The notes: generated by a model from the letters alone, not told the origin. A DNA stretch of 64,000 nucleotides from Oscillospiraceae bacterium (GCA_015067315.1 SVMR01000010.1:1-64000); one strand, 5' to 3'. Numbered from the stretch's first letter, positions 40,505-48,819 are shown. Numbers and translations are program-made.

Positions 40505-40538
40505 AAAGACCTATGGCAATCATAGGTCTTTTTTTGTT
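40505..40538 (+). terminator. Intrinsic terminator
   Basis: AAAGACCTATG/CATAGGTCTTT stem, GCAAT loop, followed by T5; it ends the CNNM-GNAT unit. Confidence 0.85.
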
Positions 40539-40561
40539 ATAAGCCGGCGCGGCATAGACCT

Positions 40562-40668
40562 TGGCTCTCCCCTTGGGAGAGCTGGCACGCCATTGGCGTG
40601 ACTGAGAGGGTGTTTTCCATATCCGCCCCTGCGGTGAATCCCTCCCTTTGGGAGGTGCAGGAATTATA
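40562..40668. repeat. R2 two-hairpin repeat with second partial copy
   Basis: Left: CTCTCC-CCTTG-GGAGAG plus CACGCC-ATT-GGCGTG and tail ACTGAGAGGGTG. Right: a partial inverted copy, CCTCCC-TTT-GGGAGG, near 40650. The rest of the 318-nt gap is the terminator and the promoter at 40713. Confidence 0.75.
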
Positions 40669-40712
40669 ACCGGCTGTTTCAGCTGTTTTATTTACATCTT
40701 AAAAAATTGTGG

Positions 40713-40741
40713 TTGACAAATATATTAGACGGAAGTATAAT
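40713..40741 (+). promoter_or_regulatory. Consensus SigA promoter
   Basis: Perfect TTGACA, 17-nt spacer, TATAAT, 39 nt before the ATG of the 432-residue lipoprotein. Confidence 0.85.
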
Positions 40742-40780
40742 ATATTCATGATTTGACAAAAGTAAAAAGGAGCTGACGTC

Positions 40781-42079
40781 ATGAAAAAGTTTTTATCGGT
40801 CGTTCTTGTTTTTGCAATGCTTTTTTCCTTTTCCGCCTGCGGATGGAAAGTTGAGATTGTTAACCCAAATGAAATAATTGAAAACGATACGGTGATTATT
40901 TCTTCCGAACCGGAGGAGGAAAAAGATATCTACGCTTCCGAACCGGAGAAAACCGAAGAGGAAACGGAAACCGACGATTATTATGACGAAATTCTTGAAA
41001 TTCCGGAAAACCCGGTGAAAAATGATGATAACAAGGCGCTTTCCGAAAGTTTTGAATTTTCCGGACCCACAAAAGAAATTTCTGTAATGACGGCGGCGCA
41101 TTACGATAAAACGGTCAATCTTGTCCTTCCGGAAGATGCCGTTCTTGAAGGCGAGGATTATTATTTAAAAGCGGTTTTTTCCGACGGAAGCGAACTTTCC
41201 GCCGGCTGGATTTTTGTCCATAAACTTGAGGAAACAACAAGATATGACGATACCCTTTATTATTACCGCAATCCGGAAAAATCCCTCGGCTATATTACTC
41301 ACGAAAAAGCGGTTTGCGGCGAATATGAATGCGTTCGCATAATCTGTCATAACGGAGCGGCGGCCACCGATAAAGAATCTCTTTCGGTTCCGGCAGAAGA
41401 AAAAATGTATCTTTACGAATATTTCTTTGAAATAAACGAATCGGAAGTTCTTTATATAAGTTTCTATGCAAAAGGTTCTTATAATACCGAAGCCATGAAG
41501 CTTCAGGAAAAAATAATCGCGAATCTTTCCGCGGAAGCGCCGAAAAGCGGTTATACAATCGAAAACGGCATTCTTTCCGGAAGAATCAATCCCCGTAACC
41601 GTTCTTCCGAAGCGGGAGAAGAAGAAATCTGTGAAGATGAGGTTGTAAAAATTTCAATGTCCGTTCCGGAAAGCTGGGAATTTTTAAAGACCGAAGCGGG
41701 GGAGAATTTCGGTTCCGTTTCTTTCAAAACGGATTGGAACGAAGATTATACCGTTTATCTCACAGTTTATAAAGAAACCGGCGGGGTTTATGATGATTAT
41801 ATCGACAGCCATATGCAGTTGAAAGGCAAAGGCGAAAATATATATCATGAAATAAGCGGAAATTTTTACAAAGGAAGCTATGTAAAAATAAATCAGCCGG
41901 AGTTTTTGGAATTATACAGAGAAAAAGATGCGGTTCCCGTTTACGGAAGGTTCTATCAGCTTCTTTTCGGCGAATACGTTGCCGTTGTGCAGGTTTATAT
42001 AAGGACGGATTCTTTGGAAAACACAGTTTTTGACGAAAAAATCTGCGACGAATTTATCTCCTCCATAAAAATCGGCTGA
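40781..42079 (+). CDS. Lipoprotein of unknown function
   Basis: 432 residues. A lipoprotein signal with lipobox MLFSFSAC sets the mature N-terminus at Cys. Residues about 30-90 are acidic and low-complexity (SSEPEEEKDIYASEPEKTEE), likely a flexible stalk; two similar beta-rich halves follow (about 95-250 and 265-430). No catalytic motif is visible. A consensus promoter and AAAAAGGAGCTGACGTC ribosome site suggest good expression. Confidence 0.6.
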   Translation: MKKFLSVVLVFAMLFSFSACGWKVEIVNPNEIIENDTVIISSEPEEEKDIYASEPEKTEEETETDDYYDEILEIPENPVKNDDNKALSESFEFSGPTKEISVMTAAHYDKTVNLVLPEDAVLEGEDYYLKAVFSDGSELSAGWIFVHKLEETTRYDDTLYYYRNPEKSLGYITHEKAVCGEYECVRIICHNGAAATDKESLSVPAEEKMYLYEYFFEINESEVLYISFYAKGSYNTEAMKLQEKIIANLSAEAPKSGYTIENGILSGRINPRNRSSEAGEEEICEDEVVKISMSVPESWEFLKTEAGENFGSVSFKTDWNEDYTVYLTVYKETGGVYDDYIDSHMQLKGKGENIYHEISGNFYKGSYVKINQPEFLELYREKDAVPVYGRFYQLLFGEYVAVVQVYIRTDSLENTVFDEKICDEFISSIKIG

Positions 42080-42161
42080 AAATGTTCACAAAAAGTTTTC
42101 TTGTAAGTTTTTGTGAAAAATGGTAAAATTCAGTTGAAAATAGTAAAAAGGGGGCGTTTTT

Positions 42162-42839
42162 ATGCGTTATGAAATCGAAGGCGGATCTCTTCCGGCATTG
42201 GTGATCCAGCTTGAACCGGGCGAAGGACTTATGAGCGAATCCGGAGGAAGAACCTGGATCAAAGGACCGATCACTACCGACGTAAAGGCGGACGGAGGTC
42301 TTGGCGGAAGCATCGGAAGAATGTTCTCCGGCGAAAGCCTTTTCCTCAACCATTACCGCGCAAACGGAGCGGGCGAAATTGCGTTCACTTCCTCTTTCCC
42401 GGGAAGAATAGTTTCCCGCCAGCTTGCTCCGGGCGAAAGCGTTATTTGCCAGAAACGCGCGTTCCTTTGCGCAACCGAAGGAACGAAGCTTGAAATTTTC
42501 TTCCGCAAAAAAGTTTCCGCTGGTCTTTTCGGCGGCGAAGGCTTTATTATGCAGAAGGTTACCGGTCCCGGACTTGCTTTCTTCGAAATCGACGGTTACA
42601 GCAAGGAATATGACCTTGCGGCGGGAGAAGAACTTGTCTGCGATACCGGCGTTGTGGCAATGATGGATCCTTCCTGCAAAATGGACGTCCGAATGGTCGG
42701 AAGCGTTAAAAACGCCCTTTTCGGCGGCGAAGGACTTGTTGACACCGTCATAACCGGTCCCGGAAAAGTAACTCTCCAGACAATGCCGATATATAAAGTT
42801 GCGGGCGCAATCCAGCCTTATATCGCAACCGGAAAATAA
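42162..42839 (+). CDS. AIM24 (TIGR00266) family protein
   Basis: 225 residues. GGSLPALVIQLEPGEGLMSE and LFLNHYRANGAGEIAFTSSF, then GEGFIMQKVTGPGLAFFEID and a final TGPGKVTLQTMPI, are the family's beta-rich blocks. The fold is a tubby-like/double-stranded beta barrel; function is unknown. ATG follows AAAGGGGGCGTTTTT. A strong terminator follows. Confidence 0.88.
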   Translation: MRYEIEGGSLPALVIQLEPGEGLMSESGGRTWIKGPITTDVKADGGLGGSIGRMFSGESLFLNHYRANGAGEIAFTSSFPGRIVSRQLAPGESVICQKRAFLCATEGTKLEIFFRKKVSAGLFGGEGFIMQKVTGPGLAFFEIDGYSKEYDLAAGEELVCDTGVVAMMDPSCKMDVRMVGSVKNALFGGEGLVDTVITGPGKVTLQTMPIYKVAGAIQPYIATGK

Positions 42840-42852
42840 AATAATACATAAA

Positions 42853-42892
42853 AAAACAGTCCCGGCAGAACCTCTGTCGGGACTGTTTTTTA
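42853..42892 (+). terminator. Intrinsic terminator
   Basis: AACAGTCCCGGCAGA/TCTGTCGGGACTGTT stem (one G-U) with an ACC-type loop and T6. Confidence 0.88.
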
Positions 42893-42910
42893 ATTTTGCT
42901 GCATATTCTT

Positions 42911-42989
42911 GCCTCTCCCTTTGGGAGAGGTGCCCCGCAGGGGCGGAGAGAGAAAATGCCCTCTCAGTCACGCCGAAACGGCGTTTTTT
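42911..42989. repeat. R2 two-hairpin repeat
   Basis: GCCTCTCCC-TTT-GGGAGAGGT then GCCCC-GCA-GGGGC and GGAGAGAG tail, followed by a CGCC-GAAA-GGCG hairpin with T7 that also stops the convergent pcp gene. Confidence 0.75.
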
Positions 42990-43574
42990 TTATATCGCCC
43001 CGATTGCAATTTCAAGCGCCTTTGCAATGGTTTCAAGAGGAAGGCTCGGTTTGTCGGTTGTCTGTTCCGGAATAAACGGAACGTGGATAAAACAGGCTTT
43101 GATGTCCGTTTCGCCGTAACTATGCAGAATGTGATAGATAAGGTCATTGCAGACGTAAGTTCCGGCGGAATAGGAAACGGAGCAGGGGATACCCGCTTCG
43201 GAAACGGCGGAAACCATTTTTCTTACCGGAAGGGTTGCAAAATAAGCGTTTTTGCCGCCGGGAACACAGGGTTCGTCTTTCGGCTGATTTCCCGCGTTAT
43301 CGGGAATTGAAGCAAAACGAAGGTTTATTGCGACCATTTCCGGGGTGATTCCGGTTCTTCCGCCCGCCTGTCCGACGCAGATTATTGCGTCCGGACTGAT
43401 TTCTTTTGCTTTTTCAAGAACGGTTTCCGCCGCTTTTTCAAAAACAACGGGAATTTCCGCTTTGATGAGTTCAAAATCCCCGGTTGCTTCCGGAAGAAGC
43501 TTTACCGCTTCCCATGAAGGGTTGATTTTTTCTCCGCCGAAGGGTTCAAAACCGGTTATAAGAAGTTTTTTCAT
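42990..43574 (-). CDS. pcp: Pyrrolidone-carboxylate peptidase
   Basis: 194 residues from ATG 43574; the frame's longer start at 43616 lacks a ribosome site. LITGFEPFGGEKINPSWEAV is the N-terminal signature. GQAGGRTGITPEMVAINLR carries the catalytic Glu, and CSVSYSAGTYVCNDLIYH the catalytic Cys; the His is at FIHVPF. It removes N-terminal pyroglutamate from peptides in the cytoplasm. Single gene. Confidence 0.94.
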   Translation of the reverse strand: MKKLLITGFEPFGGEKINPSWEAVKLLPEATGDFELIKAEIPVVFEKAAETVLEKAKEISPDAIICVGQAGGRTGITPEMVAINLRFASIPDNAGNQPKDEPCVPGGKNAYFATLPVRKMVSAVSEAGIPCSVSYSAGTYVCNDLIYHILHSYGETDIKACFIHVPFIPEQTTDKPSLPLETIAKALEIAIGAI

Positions 43575-43630
43575 AAAAAACACCGCCGTGATAAAATAAT
43601 AAATATATTTTATCACGGCGAGGAAAAATT

Positions 43631-44401
43631 TTAAAGCTGTTTTTTGATTTTTTGAAGGGCGCCTTTTTCAAGCCGGGAAACCTGCGCCTGGCTTATGCCG
43701 ATTTGCGAAGCGACGTCCATCTGGGTCCTTCCGTCAAAAAAACGCATTGCGAGAATCCGTTTTTCCCTTGGTGAAAGGGTTTTTACCGCCTCTTTAAGCG
43801 CAATTTCCTCAAGCCACCCCGCGTCGGAATTCTTGTCGCTTATCTGATCCATCATAAAAATCGTATCGCCGGAATCGGAATAAACCGGTTCATAAAGCGA
43901 AACCGGTTCAACGACCGCTTCAAGGGCGACAACAACTCGGCTCTTCGGAATTTCCATTATTTTTGCGATTTCCTCAACTTTCGGTTCCCGTCCGTGCTCA
44001 TTGATGAAATCCTCCTTAACCTGCATTGCACGGTAGGCGATATCTCTTATGGAACGGCTTACCCTTACGGAGTTTGAATCCCGCAAAAACCGCCTTATCT
44101 CGCCGATAATCATCGGAACCCCATAGGTTGAAAACCGAACGTCAAGGTTCGGGTCAAAATTGTCGATAGCCTTGATAAGCCCGATGCAGCCCACCTGAAA
44201 AAGGTCGTCCGGGGGTTCGCCCCTGCCGGAAAATTTTTGAACAACGCTTAAAACAAGCCTTAAATTTCCGTTTATCATCTTTTCCCGGGCGTTTTTGTCG
44301 CCGTTTTTTGCAAGTTTCAAAAGTTCCGTCTTTTCCGATTCTTTGAGCACAGGAAGCTTTGCAGTGTTTATTCCGCAGATTTCAACTTTACCGTAATACA
44401 T
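43631..44401 (-). CDS. sigG: Sporulation sigma factor SigG
   Basis: 256 residues from ATG 44401. YYGKVEICGINTAKLPVLKE is the SigG-specific N-terminus. Region 2 is DDLFQVGCIGLIKAIDNFDP and RFSTYGVPMIIGEIRRFLRD; region 4 has LSPREKRILAMRFFDGRTQM and SQAQVSRLEKGALQKIKK. It directs late forespore transcription. No anti-sigma gene is adjacent. It diverges from the ylmC-like gene across a gap holding three TTTGAGCAC copies. Confidence 0.95.
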   Translation of the reverse strand: MYYGKVEICGINTAKLPVLKESEKTELLKLAKNGDKNAREKMINGNLRLVLSVVQKFSGRGEPPDDLFQVGCIGLIKAIDNFDPNLDVRFSTYGVPMIIGEIRRFLRDSNSVRVSRSIRDIAYRAMQVKEDFINEHGREPKVEEIAKIMEIPKSRVVVALEAVVEPVSLYEPVYSDSGDTIFMMDQISDKNSDAGWLEEIALKEAVKTLSPREKRILAMRFFDGRTQMDVASQIGISQAQVSRLEKGALQKIKKQL

Positions 44402-44448
44402 AAAAAATTCCCCGTTCAAAAAAGTTTTTGCAAGGTTGATTTTTGACT

Positions 44449-44506
44449 TTTGAGCACGGAAATATTCATTTGAGCACGGAAAGAATCTTTGGAAAATTTT
44501 GAGCAC
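44449..44506. other. Cluster of three TTTGAGCAC motifs between sigG and ylmC
   Basis: Exact 9-mers at 44449-44457, 44469-44477 and 44498-44506 in one orientation, starts 20 and 29 nt apart; a fourth (44342-44350) lies at the start of sigG. They lie in the shared upstream region of two divergent sporulation genes. Confidence 0.7.
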
Positions 44507-44566
44507 GAACAGGCAAAAACCCCGGGGAAAACGCATATATTTTCCGGAAAGGGGAGTGGCTTTTTT

Positions 44567-44872
44567 ATGCTTACAACAGTAAGTGAAATTTGCAAAAAGG
44601 AAGTTGTTAACGTTCTGGACGGAACCTGTTTCGGCTTTGCGGACGATATTCTTATTGATACCGAAACAAGAAAAACCGCCGCGATTATAATCAGAGGAAA
44701 GCCGAAATTCTTCGGTTTTTTCGGAAGCGGGGAGGATATTTCCGTCGGCTGGGACAAAATCGAAAAGGTTGGGGAGGACATAATTCTTGTAAAAACCGAA
44801 AATTTGGGCAAAATATACAATGAAAACGAAAGTTTTTTGAAAAAATTTTTAAAAAATTTCTTTATTAAATAG
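44567..44872 (+). CDS. YlmC/YmxH-type sporulation protein (PRC-barrel)
   Basis: 101 residues from ATG 44567, which follows AAAGGGGAGTGG. EICKKEVVNVLDGTCFGFAD, IDTETRKTAAIIIRGKPKFF and DISVGWDKIEKVGEDIILV form the PRC-barrel of the YlmC/YmxH family. It occurs in endospore formers; its biochemical role is unknown. Placement opposite sigG supports a sporulation link. Confidence 0.85.
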   Translation: MLTTVSEICKKEVVNVLDGTCFGFADDILIDTETRKTAAIIIRGKPKFFGFFGSGEDISVGWDKIEKVGEDIILVKTENLGKIYNENESFLKKFLKNFFIK

Positions 44873-44881
44873 CAAAAACGG

Positions 44882-44910
44882 TTGCAAAAATTTGCTTTTA
44901 ATGTTATAAT
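44882..44910 (+). promoter_or_regulatory. SigA promoter of rpsB-tsf
   Basis: TTGCAA, 17-nt spacer, TATAAT, about 145 nt before the rpsB ATG. Confidence 0.75.
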
Positions 44911-44924
44911 CTAATGGCTGGAAG

Positions 44925-45037
44925 ACTGTAAATCTATAAGTGCGTCTTCTAATAAGCACACACACCCCACAATCCTGTCGGTCGTTGACCGGGAAAACCC
45001 GGTTGCCGCCGGGAAATGACTGGGGTGGAGGTAATAA
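44925..45037 (+). promoter_or_regulatory. Structured rpsB leader RNA
   Basis: A long 5' leader. GAAGAC/GTCTTC pairs first. CACCCCA (44963-44969) pairs with TGGGGTG (45021-45027), enclosing a 6-bp hairpin ACCGGG-AAAA-CCCGGT. The outer stem ends just before the GGAGG sites. It resembles an autoregulatory ribosomal-protein leader, presumably for S2, but not a form I can name. Confidence 0.6.
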
Positions 45038-45054
45038 CAAGGAGGAAAAAATTA

Positions 45055-45777
45055 ATGTCCGTAGTATCTATGAAACAGCTGCTTGAAGCTGGTGTACACT
45101 TTGGTCACCAGACCCGCCGCTGGAACCCCAAAATGGCTCCGTATATCTTCACCGAAAGAAACGGAATCTACATCATCGACCTTCAGAAAACCGTTAAAAA
45201 AATCGAGGAAGCATATTCCTTCGTAAACGAAATTTCCGCAGAAGGCAAATCCGTTCTTTTCGTCGGCACCAAAAAACAGGCAGCTGATTCCGTTCGTGAA
45301 GAAGCTGAAAGAGCAGGCGCTTACTGGGTAAACGCTCGTTGGCTCGGCGGCATGCTCACCAACTTCAAAACCATCAGAAGAAGAATTGCTCGTCTTCAGC
45401 AGCTCCGCAAAATGGAAGAAGACGGCACTTTCGATCGTCTTACCAAGAAAGAAGCAACCAAACTTACTCTTGAAATCGAAAAACTCGAAAAATTCCTTGG
45501 TGGTATCGAAGATATGACCGAGCTCCCCGGCGCTCTTTTCATTGTTGACTCCAGAAAAGAGAAAATCGCTGTTGCTGAAGCAAAAAGACTCGGTATTCCG
45601 ATCGTAGCTATTGTTGACACTAACTGTGACCCCGACGATGTCGACTATGTTATCCCCGGCAACGATGACGCAATCCGCGCTGTAAAACTCATCGCAGGCA
45701 CCATCGCTGACGCTATCATTGAAGGCAGACAGGGTGAACAGAATCTTCCTGAAGAATCTGAAGAGGAGGCAGAATAA
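45055..45777 (+). CDS. rpsB: 30S ribosomal protein S2
   Basis: 240 residues. [20 protein letters not shown] and [16 protein letters not shown], then [20 protein letters not shown] and [20 protein letters not shown], are S2 signatures. It is part of the 30S subunit. ATG follows AAGGAGGAAAAAATTA. Alanine is written mostly GCT/GCA, the high-expression codon style shared with the next three genes. Confidence 0.98.
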   Translation: MSVVSMKQLLEAGVHFGHQTRRWNPKMAPYIFTERNGIYIIDLQKTVKKIEEAYSFVNEISAEGKSVLFVGTKKQAADSVREEAERAGAYWVNARWLGGMLTNFKTIRRRIARLQQLRKMEEDGTFDRLTKKEATKLTLEIEKLEKFLGGIEDMTELPGALFIVDSRKEKIAVAEAKRLGIPIVAIVDTNCDPDDVDYVIPGNDDAIRAVKLIAGTIADAIIEGRQGEQNLPEESEEEAE

Positions 45778-45778
45778 T

Positions 45779-46699
45779 ATGCCCTTTACCGCACAAGACG
45801 TTAAAACTCTCCGCGAAATGACCGAATGCGGAATGCTCGACTGCAAAAAAGCTCTCATGGAAACCGACGGCGACATGGAAAAAGCAGTTGAATTCCTCCG
45901 CGAAAAAGGTCTTGCATCTGTTGCTAAAAAAGCAAGCAGAATCGCAGCAGAAGGTATTGTTCTCGCATTCACCGACGAAGCAAAAAATGCTTCCGTTGCA
46001 ATCGAAGTTAACTCCGAAACCGACTTCGTTTCCAAAAACGAAGATTTCCGCAGCTTCGTAAAACTTGCAGGACAGGCTGTTATCGACAACAATCCTGCTG
46101 ACGTTGAAGCTCTTCTCGCATGTGTTGTTGACGGCAGAACCGTTAACGAACATCTTCAGGACAGACAGCTTAAAATCCGCGAAAACCTTAAAGTTCGCCG
46201 TTTCGTTCGTTACGAAGGCGACGTTGCAACCTATGTACACGGCGGCGGCACCATCGGCGTTATGGTAAAATTCGCAACCGACGTTGCAGACAAAGAAGGT
46301 TTTGCAGAATTCGGCAAAGACGTTGCAATGCAGATCGCTGCAGCAAATCCCTCTTACCTCTGCGAACATTGCGTTCCCGCAGAAGTTATCGAGCATGAGA
46401 AAGAAATCCTCTTCGCTCAGATTAGCAACGATCCCAAACTTGCAAACAAACCCGACGCAGTTAAAGAAAAAATGGTCGAAGGCAGAATCGGCAAATATTA
46501 CAAAGAAAACTGCCTCATGAACCAGGAATTCGTAAAAGATCCTGACCTCGATATCAAAGGTTATGTTGAAAAAACCGCAAAAGAACTCGGTGGCTCCATC
46601 AAAATCACCGAATTCGTACGTCTTGAAAAAGGCGAAGGCATCGAGAAAAAACAGGAAAACTTCGCAGACGAAGTTGCAAAACAGATGGCAGGCAAATAA
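45779..46699 (+). CDS. tsf: Elongation factor Ts
   Basis: 306 residues from ATG 45779. [20 protein letters not shown] and [20 protein letters not shown] are the N-terminal signature; [14 protein letters not shown] contacts EF-Tu. It exchanges GDP for GTP on EF-Tu. Ribosome site GAGGAGGCA overlaps the rpsB end. A 118-nt gap follows before the PduS-like gene. Confidence 0.98.
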   Translation: MPFTAQDVKTLREMTECGMLDCKKALMETDGDMEKAVEFLREKGLASVAKKASRIAAEGIVLAFTDEAKNASVAIEVNSETDFVSKNEDFRSFVKLAGQAVIDNNPADVEALLACVVDGRTVNEHLQDRQLKIRENLKVRRFVRYEGDVATYVHGGGTIGVMVKFATDVADKEGFAEFGKDVAMQIAAANPSYLCEHCVPAEVIEHEKEILFAQISNDPKLANKPDAVKEKMVEGRIGKYYKENCLMNQEFVKDPDLDIKGYVEKTAKELGGSIKITEFVRLEKGEGIEKKQENFADEVAKQMAGK

Positions 46700-46729
46700 T
46701 TCAGCCTTAATGAATTAAGTGCGTTATGA

Positions 46730-46768
46730 CAGAAGAATATAAGTTGTATTATAATTTATATTCTTCTG
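46730..46768 (+). promoter_or_regulatory. 13-bp hairpin and possible promoter before the PduS-like gene
   Basis: CAGAAGAATATAA pairs perfectly with TTATATTCTTCTG over a 13-nt loop; a TATAAT (46750-46755) lies in loop and right arm with ATGACA 18 nt upstream. It is either a weak terminator for tsf (little T-run) or a separate promoter. Confidence 0.45.
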
Positions 46769-46817
46769 GATTTTATTAAAGCGTAAATTGCAGAAAATTA
46801 CAGGGAGGTGCATTCAT

Positions 46818-48173
46818 ATGAGTTTAGTCGAAACCGTAAAGAATGCCGGTATAGTCGGTGCGGGCGGCGCAGGTTTTCCTACCCATGTAAAACTGAACGC
46901 TAAATCCGAGTACTTCATTGTCAACGCAGCAGAGTGTGAACCCCTTATCGAAACCGATAAGTTCCTCATGCGTACCAGAGCTGCAGACCTTGTAAAAGGT
47001 GTTGAGATGATTGCAAAGGAACTCGGCGCTGACAAAAAGTACATAGCTCTCAAAGCAGCATACAAAACCGAAATTGCTGCTCTCGAAGCCGCTATTGCTG
47101 AAGCCGGAAGCGACATCAAACTCCACAAAATGGGCTATTTCTACCCGGCTGGTGACGAGCAGGTAATCGTTTGCGAAATCACCGGTAAATCTGTTCCCGA
47201 AAGAGGAATTCCGCTTATGGTAGGCGCTGTTGTTGACAACGTCGGTACTGTTCTCAACATCGTAGATGCTTTCGAGGGCAAACCTGTTACCGACAAATTC
47301 CTCAGCGTTGTAGGTGAAGTAAAACATCCTGTTATGCTTTCCGTACCGCTTGGAACTTCCGTTCGCGCCTGCGTAGAAGCAGCTTGCCCCACCATTTCCA
47401 ACTATGCGGTAATCATGGGTGGACCTATGATGGGCGGCGTACATGACCAGGAAGAGGATATCGATAAACTTGTTATCACCAAAACCGACGGTAACATCAT
47501 CGTTCTCCCGAAAGATCATCATCTTGTAACCTGGGCACATCTTAAAGCTGAATCTATGAAGAACAGAGCAAAATCCAGCTGCATCCAGTGCCGTATGTGC
47601 ACTGATAACTGCCCCAGATATCAGATTGGTCATGATATTGAACCTCATAAGATTATGAGAAACCTTTACAGAGAGACCATGATCACCGACAACGATGAAT
47701 TCCTTCGTGTATTCGGACATGCAATCAACTGCTGCGAATGCGGCGCATGCGAACTTTTCTCCTGCCCGATGCACCTTGCTCCCAGAAAAGCAAACGTATA
47801 TATCAAGAGCAAACTCCGTGAAAGAGGAATTGACGTTCCCAAGAACATGGAACCGCAGGAAAGACCCGACCGTGAAATCAGAAAAATTCCCACAAACCGT
47901 CTTGCTGCGCGTCTTGGCCTTGCTAAATACTATGGCAAACATCTTCTCACCGATGAACCCATCGTTCTCACTCCCGAAACTGTTGAGATTCCTCTCAAAC
48001 AGCATATAGGCGCTCCTTCCACCGCTTGCGTTGCAGTCGGCGACAAAGTACAGAAGGGCGACGTAATCGGCCAGATGGACGAAGGAAAACTCGGCGCAAA
48101 TGTTTATGCAAGCTTTGACGGCGAAGTTGTCGCTGTTTCTGACAGAGTAGTAATTAGGAGGGAGAGCAAATGA
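46818..48173 (+). CDS. PduS-like flavin/Fe-S electron-transfer protein (RnfC-related)
   Basis: 451 residues; ATG follows CAGGGAGGTG. The N-terminal Complex1-51K-type nucleotide/flavin loop is GAGGAGFPTHVKL (14-26). A middle SLBB-like region leads to two 4Fe-4S sites: CIQCRMCTDNCP (Cys 255, 258, 261, 265) and CCECGACELFSCP (305-316). A barrel-sandwich end (VAVGDKVQKGDVIGQMDEGK) closes it. Order and length match PduS, the cobalamin reductase of propanediol microcompartments; RnfC is the other relative. No cobalamin or diol genes are near. Overlaps the PduT-like gene by 4 nt. Confidence 0.9.
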   Translation: MSLVETVKNAGIVGAGGAGFPTHVKLNAKSEYFIVNAAECEPLIETDKFLMRTRAADLVKGVEMIAKELGADKKYIALKAAYKTEIAALEAAIAEAGSDIKLHKMGYFYPAGDEQVIVCEITGKSVPERGIPLMVGAVVDNVGTVLNIVDAFEGKPVTDKFLSVVGEVKHPVMLSVPLGTSVRACVEAACPTISNYAVIMGGPMMGGVHDQEEDIDKLVITKTDGNIIVLPKDHHLVTWAHLKAESMKNRAKSSCIQCRMCTDNCPRYQIGHDIEPHKIMRNLYRETMITDNDEFLRVFGHAINCCECGACELFSCPMHLAPRKANVYIKSKLRERGIDVPKNMEPQERPDREIRKIPTNRLAARLGLAKYYGKHLLTDEPIVLTPETVEIPLKQHIGAPSTACVAVGDKVQKGDVIGQMDEGKLGANVYASFDGEVVAVSDRVVIRRESK

Positions 48174-48718
48174 TCCAGACTATCGGAATGCTTGAATTCA
48201 ACAGCATTGCAAAAGGTATCGAAACCTGTGATGTAATGCTCAAAGCAGCAGATGTTTCTCTTATCAGAACTTCTACTGTTTGCCCCGGCAAATATATTAT
48301 CATTATCCACGGCGATACCGGTTCCGTAAAAGCCTCCATTCTTGCTGGCGAAATGAACGGCGGAAACTGCGTTGTAGATAAAATGATCATCCAGAACATT
48401 CATCCCCAGCTTATTCCCGCACTCAGCGGCACCGCCCAGGTTCAGAAAGGCGATGCAATCGGTGCAATGGAATTCTACAGCATCACTTCTGCAATCAAAG
48501 CAGCTGATGTTGCTGCAAAAGCTGCACAGATCAGCCTCGTTGGTATCACCATGGGTTATGCTGTCGGCGGTAAAGGTATTGTAACCCTTACCGGTGACGT
48601 TGGCGCTGTAAGAGCTGCTGTTGCTGCAGGTATTGAAGAAGCAGCAAGAATGGACCTCTATATCGGTTCCACCGTTATCCCGAAATATGCACCCGAACTC
48701 TTCGATTCTCTTCTGTAA
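48170..48718 (+). CDS. PduT-like two-domain microcompartment shell protein
   Basis: 182 residues: two BMC domains in tandem (about 1-90 with IGMLEFNSIAKGIETCDVML, and about 95-182 with IGAMEFYSITSAIKAADVAA). Cys38 in STVCPGKYI matches the Cys that holds a [4Fe-4S] cluster at the trimer centre of PduT. Such proteins form shell facets with an electron-carrying pore. It starts by ATGA overlap with the PduS-like gene and a GGAGGGAG site. Ala codons: 25, of which 2 are GCC and none GCG. No other BMC gene is in the window. Confidence 0.93.
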   Translation: MIQTIGMLEFNSIAKGIETCDVMLKAADVSLIRTSTVCPGKYIIIIHGDTGSVKASILAGEMNGGNCVVDKMIIQNIHPQLIPALSGTAQVQKGDAIGAMEFYSITSAIKAADVAAKAAQISLVGITMGYAVGGKGIVTLTGDVGAVRAAVAAGIEEAARMDLYIGSTVIPKYAPELFDSLL

Positions 48719-48740
48719 TCGCTGTAAAATGCATAAAATC

Positions 48741-48771
48741 AACACCCTGCCTTTCGGCGGGGTGTTTTTTT
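48741..48771 (+). terminator. Intrinsic terminator
   Basis: ACACCCTGCC/GGCGGGGTGT stem (one T-G pair), TTTC loop, T7; it ends the rpsB to pduT-like region. Confidence 0.85.
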
Positions 48772-48819
48772 ATATCCGTAAAAAGAATATAAATAAAATG
48801 TTAAAATATAATTTTAATC

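Noticed and set aside
46824-48005. A 393-codon minus-strand frame opposite the PduS-like gene
   Set aside because: Low-complexity antisense translation without motifs; the plus frame carries ordered Fe-S sites.
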